DNA from: Tenebrio molitor
Lineage: Eukaryota > Arthropoda > Insecta > Coleoptera > Tenebrionidae
DNA length: 64,000 bases
Reading direction: 5' to 3'
Assembly (NCBI RefSeq): GCF_963966145.1
Contig: NC_091047.1
Location: forward strand, 29,760,001 to 29,824,000
Both the position numbers and the translations under genes were made by a program. This document shows positions 38,916-50,019 of the stretch, piece after piece; position 1 is the stretch's first letter; each line of letters begins with the position of its first letter. The notes beneath the pieces were generated by a model. It was not told where the DNA came from. It did no database searches and saw only the letters and a program-made list of their open reading frames with translations.

Positions 38916-38934
38916 AATTTGGTACAACCGGCCC
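38916..38934 (-). repeat. Harbinger right terminal inverted repeat
   Basis: Perfect inverted match to 36162-36180, followed by the second TAA of the target-site duplication (38935-38937). Confidence 0.95.
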
Positions 38935-38937
38935 TAA

Positions 38938-40435
38938 AAATCCTATGAGCTTTATCAGGGAGCAACTGAATCCACCAAATTCGACTAATTTTCAATTTAG
39001 AGAGGTGTCATGTGTGATTGTAAGGGATTTAATTGACGGTCTAAAAAATAGTAATTGCAACGACATTTACGATCTTAATGTTAATCTAATTAAAACCATC
39101 AAAAATGTAATAATCTCCCCATTAACTAAGCTAGTTAATCTATGTATTCGTGATAATACTTTTCCAGAGTGCTTGAAAAGAGCGAAAGTGATACCAATCT
39201 ATAAAAAAGGGGATAAAAACAACCCGTCAAACTTTAGACCCATTGCGCTCTTACCGATATTTTCGAAACTTCTGGAAAAGGTACTGTCTATGCAGCTCTC
39301 AGAGTACTTAGAATCAAACAATTTAATATCAAAATATCAATTTGGTTTTAGAAAAAAAAAGTCAACAGTGGATGCTGTGTTAAATCTTTATAGCTTTGTA
39401 ACATCATGCTTTGAGAGCGGTGATATGGCTCTTGTTTCTTTCCTTGACCTCTCCAAGGCTTTCGACTGTGTTTCTCATAGTATTTTAGTAAAGAAACTCC
39501 CATCCTATAACCTACACCCAAATAGCTGTAAAATGCTGAAGTCATATTTAGCAGATCGATGCCAAGTCGTAAAGTTTAAAAACAAAACATCAAATTGCTT
39601 ACCAATTAATCAAGGGGTTCCGCAAGGGTCAATACTGGGTCCATTACTTTTCATTATATTTATAAACGACTTACCACTATCTCTGAAATCGTCAGGTGGG
39701 TTATACGCAGACGATACAACTGTTAAAAATAAAGTAACGACCTACGAGTCGATACCAATAATTCATGAGTCAGCCTTAAATGAAGCCTTGGAATGGTTTC
39801 AGGCTAACAAACTGTGCCTTAATGTGCACAAAACACAAAACATGTTATTCTCTCTACGAAAAACTGAGACGCCAGAAAATTTTCAAACCTCAGCAAACTT
39901 CCTCGGTCTTCATATTGACCCAAAGCTCTGTTGGAGTATACATGGAGATTCAGTTGCAGAAAAAGTAAGTAAAAATATCTTTCTCCTAAGAAATCTCAAA
40001 AGTCAACTTTCTCCTGAATATCTGAGAAGTATCTATTTCGGAATTTGCGAATCACACCTAGTATATGGCCTCTTAGTATGGGGACACACTACTATTCGCC
40101 ATCGGCTATTTAGCTTGCAGAGAAAAGCGATACGCATCTTAGCAGGTTTAGGCTATACTGACGACTGCAAAGTTTATTTTACATCATTAAACATACTTAC
40201 CTTACCATCACTTTATATATTGGTCTGTTTAATTTATGTTAAAACTCACCTGGATGAATACACTTCTCATCGCGAGATTCATACTTATGGAACCCGAAAA
40301 AAATCAAATCTATGTTTAAAAGAACTTAGACTTAATAAGTCTCAAACTGGAGTCTTGTTCTATGGTATTAAGTTTTACAACAAATTGCCAGAGGTGGTCA
40401 GGAATGCTAGTGTAGACAATTTTAAAAAAACATAA
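38938..40435 (+). pseudogene. LINE ORF2, C-terminal part: reverse transcriptase
   Basis: Continuation of the endonuclease frame. Counting from the ATG at 38945, RT motifs are VIPIYKKGDKNNPSNFRPIA (82-101), GFRKKKSTVDAV (134-145), SFLDLSKAFDCVSH (Asp 168), NQGVPQGSILGPLLFIIFIN (222-241) and LYADDT (catalytic Asp pair 256-257). All RT catalytic residues are present. The frame stops at 40433-40435 in an A-rich run, but the next frame continues with family-like sequence to a stop at 40507-40509, which suggests a one-base deletion in the homopolymer. It was disabled as a single ORF by the Harbinger insertion. Confidence 0.88.
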
Positions 40436-40671
40436 AAAAATTTCTTCTAAAGAAAGCCTACTACAATTTCGAGGATTTTCTGAGGGACACGATTGATACA
40501 CTAAATTAAAATAGATATAATTGGATTGGTTTGACCTACTTTTATTGTGTGTTATGTGTTGAAGCATCGTGTATTGTGTTTTGCTATTTTGTTGTACATA
40601 TTTTGTTGTACATATTTTGTTCTTGTATATGTTTGACGTGTGCGATACCTATTGGGTGGTGTACGAATAAA

Positions 40672-40672
40672 A

Positions 40673-40724
<52 letters not shown>
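40672..40724 (+). repeat. (TTA)n microsatellite, LINE 3' tail
   Basis: About 17 perfect TTA/ATT units follow the sequence GAATAAAAATTA at the LINE 3' end. CR1/L2- and I-like LINEs commonly end in such tails rather than poly(A). It reads as poly-Tyr or poly-Ile in some frames, which is not coding. Confidence 0.9.
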
Positions 40725-40725
<1 letters not shown>

Positions 40726-41222
40726 CCAATTCCACAAACCCTAAAAGACGAAAAGAATAATTCTCATTGTTTTTAAAACAAAATATATAATTTCGATCAT
40801 TATTTCATTTATTACTTATTTTGTATATTAGAAGATTTTACATTAAACTTTTTACAGTGCCACATCAGTTGTTTTTTAACTGAAAACGAAACGTGACATT
40901 ACTATCATTACTGTCATTTTTATATCTACGTCTAAACCAGCAATAAAATCAATCTTCCTTATTGTTAAATTTTTTGTCTAATCTAATTAATCGTCCAGTC
41001 CGGATGCTTAATTACCCTAAGCCAACGGTGATACCCCGACGTCGATAACAAATGGTGTGTCGTGGAAGTTCGACACAACAAGTTACTTAAACCGTAAATT
41101 TCGCGTTTAAGTTAAAAAGTCTGCGAACACGATGTAATATATCATGTTAACACATGCAATTTATAAACATGTAGTGACACTTCAGCATGTATTTACTAAC
41201 AAGATGCATATATTTGTTTCAG
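40725..41222. other. Intron end before the second Ig3 exon
   Basis: From the LINE tail to the acceptor TTTCAG. No other feature is seen. Confidence 0.5.
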
Positions 41223-41367
41223 ACATCCAACGACGGCAACACAACTACCAGCACTCTGTCATTCGTTCCGAGGAAGGAGGACGATGGCAAATATCTATCA
41301 TGCAAAGCCGAAAACAAAATGACGTCTGCCGACGGACTGGAGGACAGATGGAAATTAGAAATACACT
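41223..41367 (+). CDS. Sidestep-like receptor exon: second half of Ig3
   Basis: The exon lies between acceptor TTTCAG and donor GTGAGC (41368). It reads TSNDGNTTTSTLSFVPRKED, then DGKYLSCKAENKMTSADGLE and DRWKLEIH. EDDGKYLSC is the canonical DxGxYxC of an Ig domain, and CKAENKMTSADGLEDRW is characteristic of the family. It enters in phase 0 and leaves in phase 1. NTT near the start is a potential N-glycosylation site. Confidence 0.92.
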
Positions 41368-43193
41368 GTGAGCTTATTTTCCTCCGTATTATTCCGAGAT
41401 CCCAGCCCGAAAGGATTTATATTAAATTTCGAAAGGGTTCTCCTCCTGTTTCGCCGTGTTCTTTGTTTGTCGAATTCTTCCCCGTCCATCGATTTTTCAC
41501 CAACAATGGGTGATCCAGCAAAGAGCAAAAATACTTGTTTGTCTGAATCGGTGTAACAACAATTAAAATAAACTGGCTTATTTTTGTTAGAGTTTCGTAA
41601 ATTAATGGCGGATGTAGCGGGTCATTTCGGGTGAAGAATGTTCGTTCGCAGAGACTGCTTTTAATTTTAATTTATTTAATACTTTTTTTTTAAGTTAGTG
41701 AACCTCTAATTGTTGAAGATTTAAAGCGGAAGCTGAACGGGGATTGCCGCTGGGTAATTTATGGAAAGAATAAATTCTGGAAATATTGCGAGGAATAAAA
41801 TGTCGGTGAAATAATTCATAACTGGCATAAAAAAGGAGTCTTGACTTTTTCAACAATTTTAGGATTTATCATATAGGAGGAACATCGACTGTCGAGTAGG
41901 AAAATTACGACTGTGCCGAAGGAGGTTTTTTTAATATTCGAAAAAAAATAAAAACACTTTCTTATTTTATTTTTATTTACAAAAACATATTAAGACCAGT
42001 TTTGAATATTCAGTTCTTGAATATTTTTAAAATAACATTTGTTAATAATTATAATTATCAAAATAAACAATTTTAAGAAATTTAAATTAACACATGAAAG
42101 AATAGCAAAATCTGTGTTTGTGATTATTTTCTTATTTCTGAATCTCAAAATTTTATTCAGCAAGAAGCATCAAGTTTTTCAAATCAATTATTTGTTAAAA
42201 ATTATATACCTACTTTACAAATTTGACACATCTGGTTTGAGCACGTCATCAGCATTAAAAAAAAACCTGTCAATTACTTCTTCAGTTTATATTTCAGTAT
42301 TATTCAGTTTGTACAAAAGTGAAGAACCCAAATTTCATTCATAGAAGAACATTTTTCAAGAAATCTTTCCAGACCTTGATTTATGATTACTAAACTTGTT
42401 TCAGAGGTCAATTATCTAAAGCATTTCAGATATGGTGTTAACATTGTAGGTACTATATAAAATAAGTATAAAAAAATTCAGTGCTAGTTAACACTTGGCA
42501 AAATTTTACTTCTGTCAGGGACAACAAATGATGAACAAACTTTGTAATTGTTTAAAGGTATAATTGACCATAAATTATGACACCTAATTAATAATTGTTT
42601 CAATTGTTGAAAAGTCGTTAATATTTTATCATCTGGAAAATACATTACCTACATAATTTAAAGTAAAGTAACGTCGCCAGTTTTAGCCATGTTTGTTCTC
42701 TTATCCGTTTTAGATAAATATTTATCTACTCTATGATCATTATTATTATGCATTTTTTGGTTTCATCTCCGACTTCAGTTGTTCCCTAAAGAATGCATCT
42801 GATGATACCACCTTCTGTCAGTGATTCCCCATTGCGCTTTTTGGCGTCCGCCTTTCAGTTTTTAACGAGCACTTTAATTGGCCAGGTTCCTCACTTTTGT
42901 AATTGAAGATTAATTTTAACTGGTAAATTAAACGCGCTCCGAATTTATTCCATCCGGTTCTGTTTGTGATGAAATTAAACAAAACAAACAAAGACATGAC
43001 CTTATTCGTTCCGTAAACAATTTAATTTGCTTTCTGGAAAATTAAAGAGGGTGGCAGATCCATTTTACCAAATACATATTCGAGAATTAGGTAAAGTTGA
43101 GCTGTGGCGTTCGGGACGGGTGGGAGCGGATAACTGTTGGCTAAATGACAATTTCCGGACATTATCCGAGGGTAATTAGAACTGGTGTTACAG
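41368..43193. other. Intron between Ig3 and Ig4
   Basis: AT-rich, with no gene and no bounded repeat. The ORF at 42039 is low-complexity. Confidence 0.5.
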
Positions 43194-43324
43194 ATACCCC
43201 CGAGGCGAAGATAATTCTGGGCACTTCCCTCAACCCCGAAGCCATCAGGGAAGGCGCGGACGTCTACTTCGACTGCATCATCAACGCTCATCCCCCCGTC
43301 TACAAGGTCGAGTGGAGGCACAAC
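43194..43324 (+). CDS. Sidestep-like receptor exon: first half of Ig4
   Basis: The exon lies between acceptor TTACAG and donor GTAAGT (43325). It reads TPEAKIILGTSLNPEAIREG, then ADVYFDCIINAHPPVYKVEW and RHN. The GxxLNPxxIREGxDVYFxC string is the most diagnostic Sidestep motif in the window, giving the first Cys and core Trp of Ig4. It enters in phase 1 and leaves in phase 0. A longer open frame starting at 43145 overlaps it, but that frame's upstream part is intron. Confidence 0.93.
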
Positions 43325-43538
43325 GTAAGTCATAAACTTAGGCCTAAAGGAAGGCAAAAAAAAAATATTCACAAAACTTTAACAACTAAGCAGAAACTAG
43401 TGAATGTAGTGATAAAAGACTAGCCTCTTTTTGTATTCTTTTACAGTTAGAACTTAAATATATATCTCATTTCTTTTTATTTCAAAGTTCAAGAACTACT
43501 CTGATACCGAATTTTGTAAAAGTGTGTTTTCTTTGTAG

Positions 43539-43698
43539 GGAAAACTTCTCAATATTAACGTCCCAGCAGGAATCATAATAACCAATCAAAGTTTGGTCCT
43601 ACAAGGAGTGTCACGCTCAACAGCAGGAAACTACACGTGTGTGGGTTATAATACCGAAGGGGATGGAGAGAGCAATGCCTTTTACCTGAATGTTATGT
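43539..43698 (+). CDS. Sidestep-like receptor exon: second half of Ig4
   Basis: The exon lies between acceptor TTGTAG and the GT at 43699, a short 214-base intron after the previous exon. It reads GKLLNINVPAGIIITNQSLV, then LQGVSRSTAGNYTCVGYN and TEGDGESNAFYLNVM. It provides the second Cys of Ig4 in TAGNYTC, and NYT and NQS are potential N-glycosylation sites. NQSLVLQGVSRSTAGNYTC is typical of the family (IxxxNQSLVLQxVxRxxxGxYxC). It enters in phase 0 and leaves in phase 1. Confidence 0.93.
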
Positions 43699-44597
43699 GT
43701 AAGAATACTCTTAAAAATTTAAGAAGTTTAAATCTATGTAAAAGCATGTTCTTGAATTAAGAAGAAGTGATTGATATCATATAATACATGTTTTGTCTTA
43801 ATGTGTCAATGACATTTATTTACCTTTAACACTGCTTTAACTTTCAGTAACGAAAGTTCAGATTTGAGACACACAAGAAGCAGAATTTCAAAATTTGCTT
43901 ATTAGATTTTTTCTTTAAAGTATTACCGACAATAGAAGCAGTTCGTAATTAATTAAAGTTCATGTGTGCTTTGTACTAGTTGTAACCACTGATATTGATT
44001 ACACTTACAAAATGTCAAATGTCAAATTTATTATTTCCCTTCTGTTTGCTGTTTGTTGTTGAATAGAATGCTTTACAACGGAGCAAGTCCAACAAAACAT
44101 TTATCAGTTTGGAATACGAATATTAACTAATTACATGTGTTCCATAGACACAATAATTAATGTTGGGGTCAAGTAGAGAACAATTTTTTAGTTTCTTTCA
44201 ATCGATGAATTTTTATTGAGACCAGACAAATTTGCTGCTATTATAATTTAACATGGCAGGTAATAATTCTTAATGTTTCCGGTGGTTTATATTTTTTTAG
44301 AATTATTGATCTCGCATAAATAACTTATGTTAGCAATGTGCTATTTGATGTTCGCTTTGCACAACTGAACGTCCTTAATTAAAAAGGTTAATAGTCGAGA
44401 AACGATTTAATTCCAGAATGATAAATGAAGCTGAAATTGATTCTATGATCGGGACCAATCAAAAAGTCAAATTAAAGCAAAATACCAATCAGGAGAGCTA
44501 AATTAATTAAGGAATTTTATTTAGGAAATAAGTAAAAGTCAATAATATTGTTTTAAAAATGACCAAAGTGCCAGGATACTTAGAACACATTCAGAGA
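43699..44597. other. Intron after Ig4, before the fold-back element
   Basis: AT-rich. Nothing recognised. Confidence 0.5.
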
Positions 44598-44601
44598 GTG
44601 A

Positions 44602-45102
44602 AATAGTATATTGTATATCAAGAGTTGAAAATGAAAGATTTCACACGAGTTTGCAGAATTGAGCCACAAGCCGTAGGCGCGTGGCTTAAGCAAACGAGCG
44701 TGAAATCGAATTTTCAACACGTGGTATACACGATATTTTTCCGACGACCACAAAAAAAAAAAACGCTAATATTCGGCATCCCTTCAAACTTCAAATATTA
44801 TTCGACAGAGCTGCGGACAAAATAATTATGCCGTTAATCATCGGCCCGTGTACAATATAAAAACACACAGCTGTCGGCCAATCAGATTTCTCAAATTTTT
44901 CATTGTACACGGTTAGGCTGTTCGTTCGTGTTCGTGTTGAAATCGTTTGCAATTTTAAATTTTCACTAAGGAAAAACCGTGTGAAATGTGTCATATTTCA
45001 CAGTGGTCGTCTGAAAAAGTATTTTTCTTGTGGCTTGTGGCTCAATTCTGCAAACTCGTATGAAATCTTTCATTTTCAACTCTTGATATACAATATACTA
45101 TT
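44602..45102. mobile_element. Fold-back element with long inverted repeats and 4-bp TSD GTGA
   Basis: About 70 bp at each end are near-identical inverted copies, beginning AATAGTATATTGTATATCAA and running through GTTTGCAGAATTGAGCCACA, then AGCC. Flanked by GTGA (44598-44601 and 45103-45106). A weaker inner inverted match (GACGACCAC) follows. It is 501 bp with no ORF of note. Superfamily is undetermined. Confidence 0.8.
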
Positions 45103-45158
45103 GTGAATTAATTGTGATAAACCAAATATAATAAATTCCATTGTTCTACGAGTATGTC

Positions 45159-45925
45159 CAGGGTCGGGCATCGTATACGCGCACACGAGAAATCGCGACT
45201 TCTAATTAAATAAAATTGTCGAAATTTTGTATACCTAAGTAATTATTGATAAAGTACATTTGAGATTTTTTTCATTTTTTCTTTGTTAATAAATAAGGCT
45301 GTAACAGTTTTGTTAGTTTTCGGACATTAACAAACTGTTGATTTACCTATAAAGTTTTTATACTAACTGAATCTTTACCTGCTAGTGCATCAAACTCTGG
45401 TGGCACAATTACAAATTTTGACTTGGTTGGCTAAATAATTCGCTTTTTTATTTAAAGGTAAACCAGATCCGTGATTTATGGCAAAATTGTATAATTTGCC
45501 AACAAAAGTATCTTTCACTAGTAGCCGGCCATTTTGAGTCTCTTACTTACAGCTTTGACACAAAAGTGACAGTTCCCATTATTACCTAAATTTACGACAG
45601 CACAAGTAGCAGGTCATAAATAAAAATGATTTTGAAAGTTGAAACGTAAAACTGCGTTTCATTCAAAATGTAATTGGTGTTTTTTTCCGCTGATTTCGTA
45701 AATAATTATAGGAAGTGAATCTGGATAGGTCAGTGTAAAAATCAGAATTTGACTTTTTTGTTGAAGTTTACATTTTTTTTTTGGCTTTATTTGTAAGTGA
45801 AAAATTATCAAAAAATGATGAAATGTACCTTACCAATATCCAGGTAAGTGTGAAAAATTTCGACAATTTTATTTAATTAGAGATTTCGCGATTTCTCGCG
45901 TGCGCGTATACGATGCTCGACCCTG
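45159..45925. mobile_element. Non-autonomous transposon with about 70-bp terminal inverted repeats
   Basis: The left end CAGGGTCGGGCATCGTATAC, then GCGCACACGAGAAATCGCG and ATTAAATAAAATTGTCGAAA, is matched inverted at the right. TA follows on the right; the left flank is TC, so the TSD has decayed or differs. It is 767 bp with no credible ORF. Confidence 0.82.
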
Positions 45926-45927
45926 TA

Positions 45928-46719
45928 TAATATTAGTTGAGACAAGTGTACAGTTGCGGACACGGAATTGTACTTTTTCCGATGTAAAGCATGTTGGAGT
46001 TCATATATTATGTTGGTATTTTTCTCCACGTATCTTTCCATTCTTTACTCTCTTGCGTTCTTCGTTTCACCTTTTCCCAGCTACCACCTTGTTTTCTACT
46101 ACCGTTTTAATTTCTTCAGTTCAGTTCTTCTGGGTCGTCCTTAATTTATTTTCTTGAAAGTCTTTGCCTCAAAAGTCCGTCTTACTATTTCACCTCCCTT
46201 CCTGTTTATGTGTCCGAACCACTTCATCTGTCTCTTCGACTGCTCGCAGAGTTGGTTTTATTATCAAATTTTCTTTAAAAGTGAAGTTCCTTATTCTATC
46301 TTACTAGGTTTTTCCTGCTTTTTTTCTAAGGAACCTCATTTCTGTGCATAAATTACTACACATGTTTTTAAAAGTTCTACATTGTTTAGATAGATACTTA
46401 CTTTCCAAACTTTACTATTCTTAGTCCTGTAAAAACTAAAATCTATTCTTAACGGTGTAAAATATCAATCTGAATTTAGCTTCATGAATAATCCAGAAGT
46501 AAGGTCTTGTCAGTCTTTGCCAAGTGCAAAATACATCTCTTCCAAGATTATTATTTTAAGGATACACCTACATATGTAGGGGACAAACATCCCACCTTTC
46601 CGCCCCCCTAAACCATCTGACTTATTTACGTCCCACCACATCCAATATTCATGAACGAAGTGGAATATTTTTAACAGTTACCCGACTAGAAACGAGTTGA
46701 TCGTGTTTTCTTATTGCAG
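45928..46719. other. Intron end before the Ig5 exon
   Basis: The pyrimidine-rich stretch 46010-46330 is open in some frames but not family-like. Confidence 0.5.
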
Positions 46720-47013
46720 ACGCTCCAACGTGCAAACCCAACCAAACAAGAATTTATGGGGTCGCCAAACAGGAACAAGCTCAAATAACATGCCAAGTGG
46801 ATGCAAATCCCCCCGACATACAATTCAGATGGACATTTAATAATTCGGCTGATTCGGTGGACGTCGCTCAATCCCACATCGCCAGAAGTGGGACGTCCAG
46901 TGTGGTCTCTTACACACCGATGACGGAACTCGATTATGGGACACTCCTCTGCTACGCCTCCAACAGAATCGGGACACAAAGGGTGCCCTGCGTTTTTCAT
47001 ATCATCGCGGCTG
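46720..47013 (+). CDS. Sidestep-like receptor exon: Ig5
   Basis: The exon lies between acceptor TTGCAG and donor GTAAGT (47014). It encodes a complete Ig domain in one exon: APTCKPNQTRIYGVAKQE, QAQITCQVDANPPDIQFRW (first Cys and core Trp), and TELDYGTLLCYASNRIGTQ (second Cys), ending PCVFHIIAAG. CYASNxIGTQxxPCVFHI is a hallmark of the last Ig domain in Sidestep proteins, normally followed by one FN3 domain and a transmembrane segment. It enters and leaves in phase 1. No continuing exon was recognised in the next 17 kb, so the last intron is probably long. Confidence 0.93.
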
Positions 47014-47839
47014 GTAAGTAAAACACGACATGAGTTAATGACCGTAATTTGAGCGGGTTTTCATGAAAATGCATTGTCCTACGAACATGCGATCACGCCA
47101 CGGTCGGGGCTTGTTTGGATGATCAGATTGTGTCACGGTGCTGGGCAAGTCTACATCAACAAATGAAACAATTTTGCGAAGAGTTTTTGATTTTGCGATT
47201 TTTAAGAAGTACATTATTCGTTTTCATTACGAAATTGTTTTGGACAATCACGTGTAATGTACCTAAACCCAAGTATCGCCAGTTCCGCGCAAATTCAAAT
47301 ATTTGAAAAATCAAATAAAACCCGCGAAACAAACAAATGGCCAAGTCGTGATAGTCATAGAAACTGTAAAAACCTTAAGAAACCCCTACGTTGTGTGTTT
47401 TATACAAAATGGCGGAAGATTAGCTCGAGATGCAAATGGCGGACATGCAGGGTGGACAAACTTCGAAATAAAAATACGTAAATCGGTGGAAGGACGCTTG
47501 TATTTAATTTGCAAATATGCGAATAGATACGTTCTCGTTTTCATTGACAGCGGTGTTTGATGTAAAACAGACAAAGAAATACATAACATCGCAATTTATG
47601 AACCCTAGCCATGAGATTGAACAAACACAACAAATACAACAAATAAATGGACAACACGACATCGAGAAACTAAAACATGAAAATAATAACAACCACTGTA
47701 AATGGGATGAGTAAAACCTCTAAAACTCATCCACAATCGATGGCACACCATAATCTTTTCTAATCGTTAAATTTTATACAACATGGCATAAGAATGAATA
47801 AACAAAACGTCAATTATACAATAACTAAGACCCTAACTG
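47014..47839. other. Sequence after Ig5, no exon recognised
   Basis: It starts with the Ig5 donor GTAAGT. Overlapping short ORFs at 47257-47714 on both strands do not match the FN3 domain expected next. Confidence 0.45.
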
Positions 47840-48480
47840 AATACTACGCTCTCGCTCTCTCACCTCCTCACGTAACACGTGGTTTGCCCTCGCGAAGTTA
47901 ACTTAGTTCTATTATTCCCTAAACTACCGCGGCGCATTCGTCCAAGTCCCTGCGACACCTAACTCGTTATGGGTGCAGTGGCCAGGTTTGTGTCCTCCGA
48001 AACACCCTTGCGGGTCCCACACCAGATAAAACAGAGGTCTTGCATCAAGGCGGTGAGAAGCTCCACGGCCAGGGTCACGCTTCATCGAGAAGCCTCGCGG
48101 GTCCCACACCGGCAACCCCAGAAGGCCCCCTTGGTAGGCTCTCGTTTTTCATTGCACGTGCCCACGGTTTTCCCTGTAACAAATGTATGGTCGTTCCCGA
48201 AATGGACTACCGTTTAACACCTCACGCGTTCCGACCACGTGTTACACAACGCCCCAACATCTCACCCGCTCATATGAGAGAGAAGGACAAAATGCTTTAT
48301 TTTGCCCTACGGGCTTTCGGATTCCTGATTACAAACATAAACATAAAAATAACAATTTATTGTTCTCCCTCACTCCTCTCGTTTTCTATTCTTTCTCTCA
48401 TCTTCCTTATTCTTTCATCCATCTCCCTGCCATCTTCGCTCCATGTTTCCGCACAAACAAAATAAAGTAATGAAATAGCA
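47840..48480. other. Unexplained CG-rich island
   Basis: This stretch stands out from AT-rich flanks. The 14-mer GCGGGTCCCACACC occurs twice (48010-48023, 48097-48110). An inverted GTAACACGTGGT/ACCACGTGTTAC pair sits near 47874 and 48234. Short ORFs exist on both strands, but none resembles a known family. It could be a piece of a retroelement (LTR or LINE end) or a SINE-like repeat; the identity is not established. Confidence 0.35.
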
Positions 48481-50019
48481 GTGTACAGTAAAATACAACG
48501 TGATCAAGAATGACTGAATCTGTTGGTAACAATGAAAATTTGAATGATTTTGGTACCACTGTAATCTAAACGCATTTTCGGTTGTCAGTTTTGACAGAGT
48601 TGACAGGCGAATTTGACGTTTACCATGAAAGGGTCATTTTTGTAATAGCATAAACATACCCGACATAACCTACTTTTTTTTATGTCGTGTCAAATTAAAA
48701 CATCCGGTCAGTACCAATTACGAAACAGAAAAACACCAATATTTTTCAATTGTTTCATTGCCAACAGACTCAGTCATTGTTGATCACGCTGTAGTATTGT
48801 GTGTTATGTTGAGCTGGTCAGTTTTGTTAGTCTTGCATTATTTAATGTACCTAATCATGTCAGTGTGCTATTAGTAGTGAAGGTTAAGGGTGCGTGTAAT
48901 TATTAATAAACGTGACTCCTTAGTGCAAGAAGGGAATTTTCAAGAAAACTTCTCAATAAATATATCTAGTGTTTGGATTTGTCGGTGGAAACTTGGTTGG
49001 TCCTTCTAGTGAAAATTACCTAAATTTTTTTGACCAACAAGCTAGATGAACTTCTAGAATACGTCCCCCTGGAAATGAAACGTATTACAAAAAGAAAACA
49101 AATCAAGAGTGCTACCTCATCTTTTATTTTATCAAAACGTTTGTCTTAATCGTACACAAGTGTATACTTGCTGTACACAGTCGTTTTATTTGTTCGCTAC
49201 CTCTAGAAAAATCTATAATTAATTAATTAATTATTAATAATTAATGCTTTATCTTCAATGGTAAAACCTATTTTACCACTTACCTATTCTGCCGGGCTAG
49301 ATCTTAAATTAATGTTTCAAAACCGTTCGTCAAGAAAGTTAACAATCATTAACTAGAGCTTTGGCAAAGCCAACAGATAATCCTGCCCTATTCCTAATAG
49401 TAAATTTAAAAATTTATCTTTTCTTTTAAAATAATAAATGTGAAGATGATATTAAATTAATTAAATATTTCAATATATCTCTTGCTTGATATGGCAAATA
49501 AGAATTTTTTACGTGAGTATACCTAGCTAAGAAGTAACACATACTATCCATGGTTTCTAGACCGTAATAGTTATTTTTCGGCCTCCGTCTAGAAACACAG
49601 ATGTTTCATGCGTCTAAATCGTCTGGAAACTAGCATTTCCCTGCCTAGGCAAGAAAATAGAAACAGGAATTTTTAATGAAAGATTTTAGGTTGGCAGCAC
49701 AAAATGTCAATGTCATGTGGAATTTTTGTACAATTTTTTAAGTGTAAAATATTGATGTCGGACAAATTTGTATCCTTTATCGCAAGCTATACGTTGTGTA
49801 TAGCAGTAGAGGCCGAGGGGGTACCAAGCGGCGTCTTAGTAGTAACAGAGAGGACGACGACGGTTTTGAATATTTGAGGAATTGATTGACTGTGGTCGTG
49901 AATGTCGCTTCTTGGATCCTTTATGTTGCCAATGAAAGAAAAATAAATTCCCCATTCGGTAATTTTTTAACAAAAATTATTATATTTTGCTTTAAATAAA
50001 TTGTCGGCCGAAAAAATTT

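Larger units (their letters stand above)
36162..38934. mobile_element. Complete PIF/Harbinger DNA transposon (2773 bp)
   Basis: The terminal inverted repeats begin GGGCCGGTTGTACCAAATT, with 19 bp perfect at both ends and a weaker match beyond. The target-site duplication is TAA (36159-36161 and 38935-38937), as expected for PIF/Harbinger (TWA). The element carries the two genes of autonomous Harbingers, a Myb/SANT-like DNA-binding protein on + and a DDE transposase on -, in convergent orientation. Both reading frames are open once short introns are removed. It is inserted in LINE ORF2. Confidence 0.95.
34765..40724 (+). mobile_element. CR1/L2-like non-LTR retrotransposon (LINE), interrupted by a Harbinger element
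   Basis: An apurinic/apyrimidinic-type endonuclease frame (34765-36161) is followed, after a 2.8-kb DNA-transposon insertion, by a reverse-transcriptase frame (38938-40435) and a TTA/ATT microsatellite tail (40672-40724). No RNase H domain follows the RT, which together with the microsatellite tail suggests the CR1/L2 side of the Jockey group. No gag-like ORF1 precedes the endonuclease, and the frame lacks an ATG before the endonuclease core, so the copy is probably 5'-truncated. The 5' boundary is uncertain and target-site duplications could not be identified. It lies in the same orientation as the host gene, in the intron within Ig3. Confidence 0.85.
5676..47013 (+). other. Sidestep-family receptor gene, partial (Ig2-Ig5 region, 7 exons)
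   Basis: This is the overall extent of one spliced gene. Seven exons were recognised by protein similarity and by matching splice phases: 1/1, 1/1, 1/0, 0/1, 1/0, 0/1, 1/1. Introns within the recognised part are about 16.1, 3.3, 15.7, 1.8, 0.2 and 3.0 kb. Together the exons encode four Ig domains with the Cys-Trp-Cys pattern. Domain order, and motifs such as a VPPQKI-like linker before Ig2 and the Ig4 start PEAKIILGTSLNPEAIREG, match the arthropod Sidestep family, type I membrane receptors on axons and muscles that bind Beat-family partners. Insects carry several side paralogues, so no symbol is assigned. Ig1 and the signal peptide lie upstream of the window. No FN3 or transmembrane exon was found from 47014 to 64000. 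The other possibility is a related nephrin-like Ig receptor, which is less likely. Confidence 0.85.

Noticed and set aside
40531..40776. ORF with poly-Tyr or poly-Ile
   Set aside because: It is translation of the TTA microsatellite tail of the LINE.
47257..47714. Overlapping small ORFs after Ig5
   Set aside because: Several frames are open at once and none resembles FN3 or another domain.
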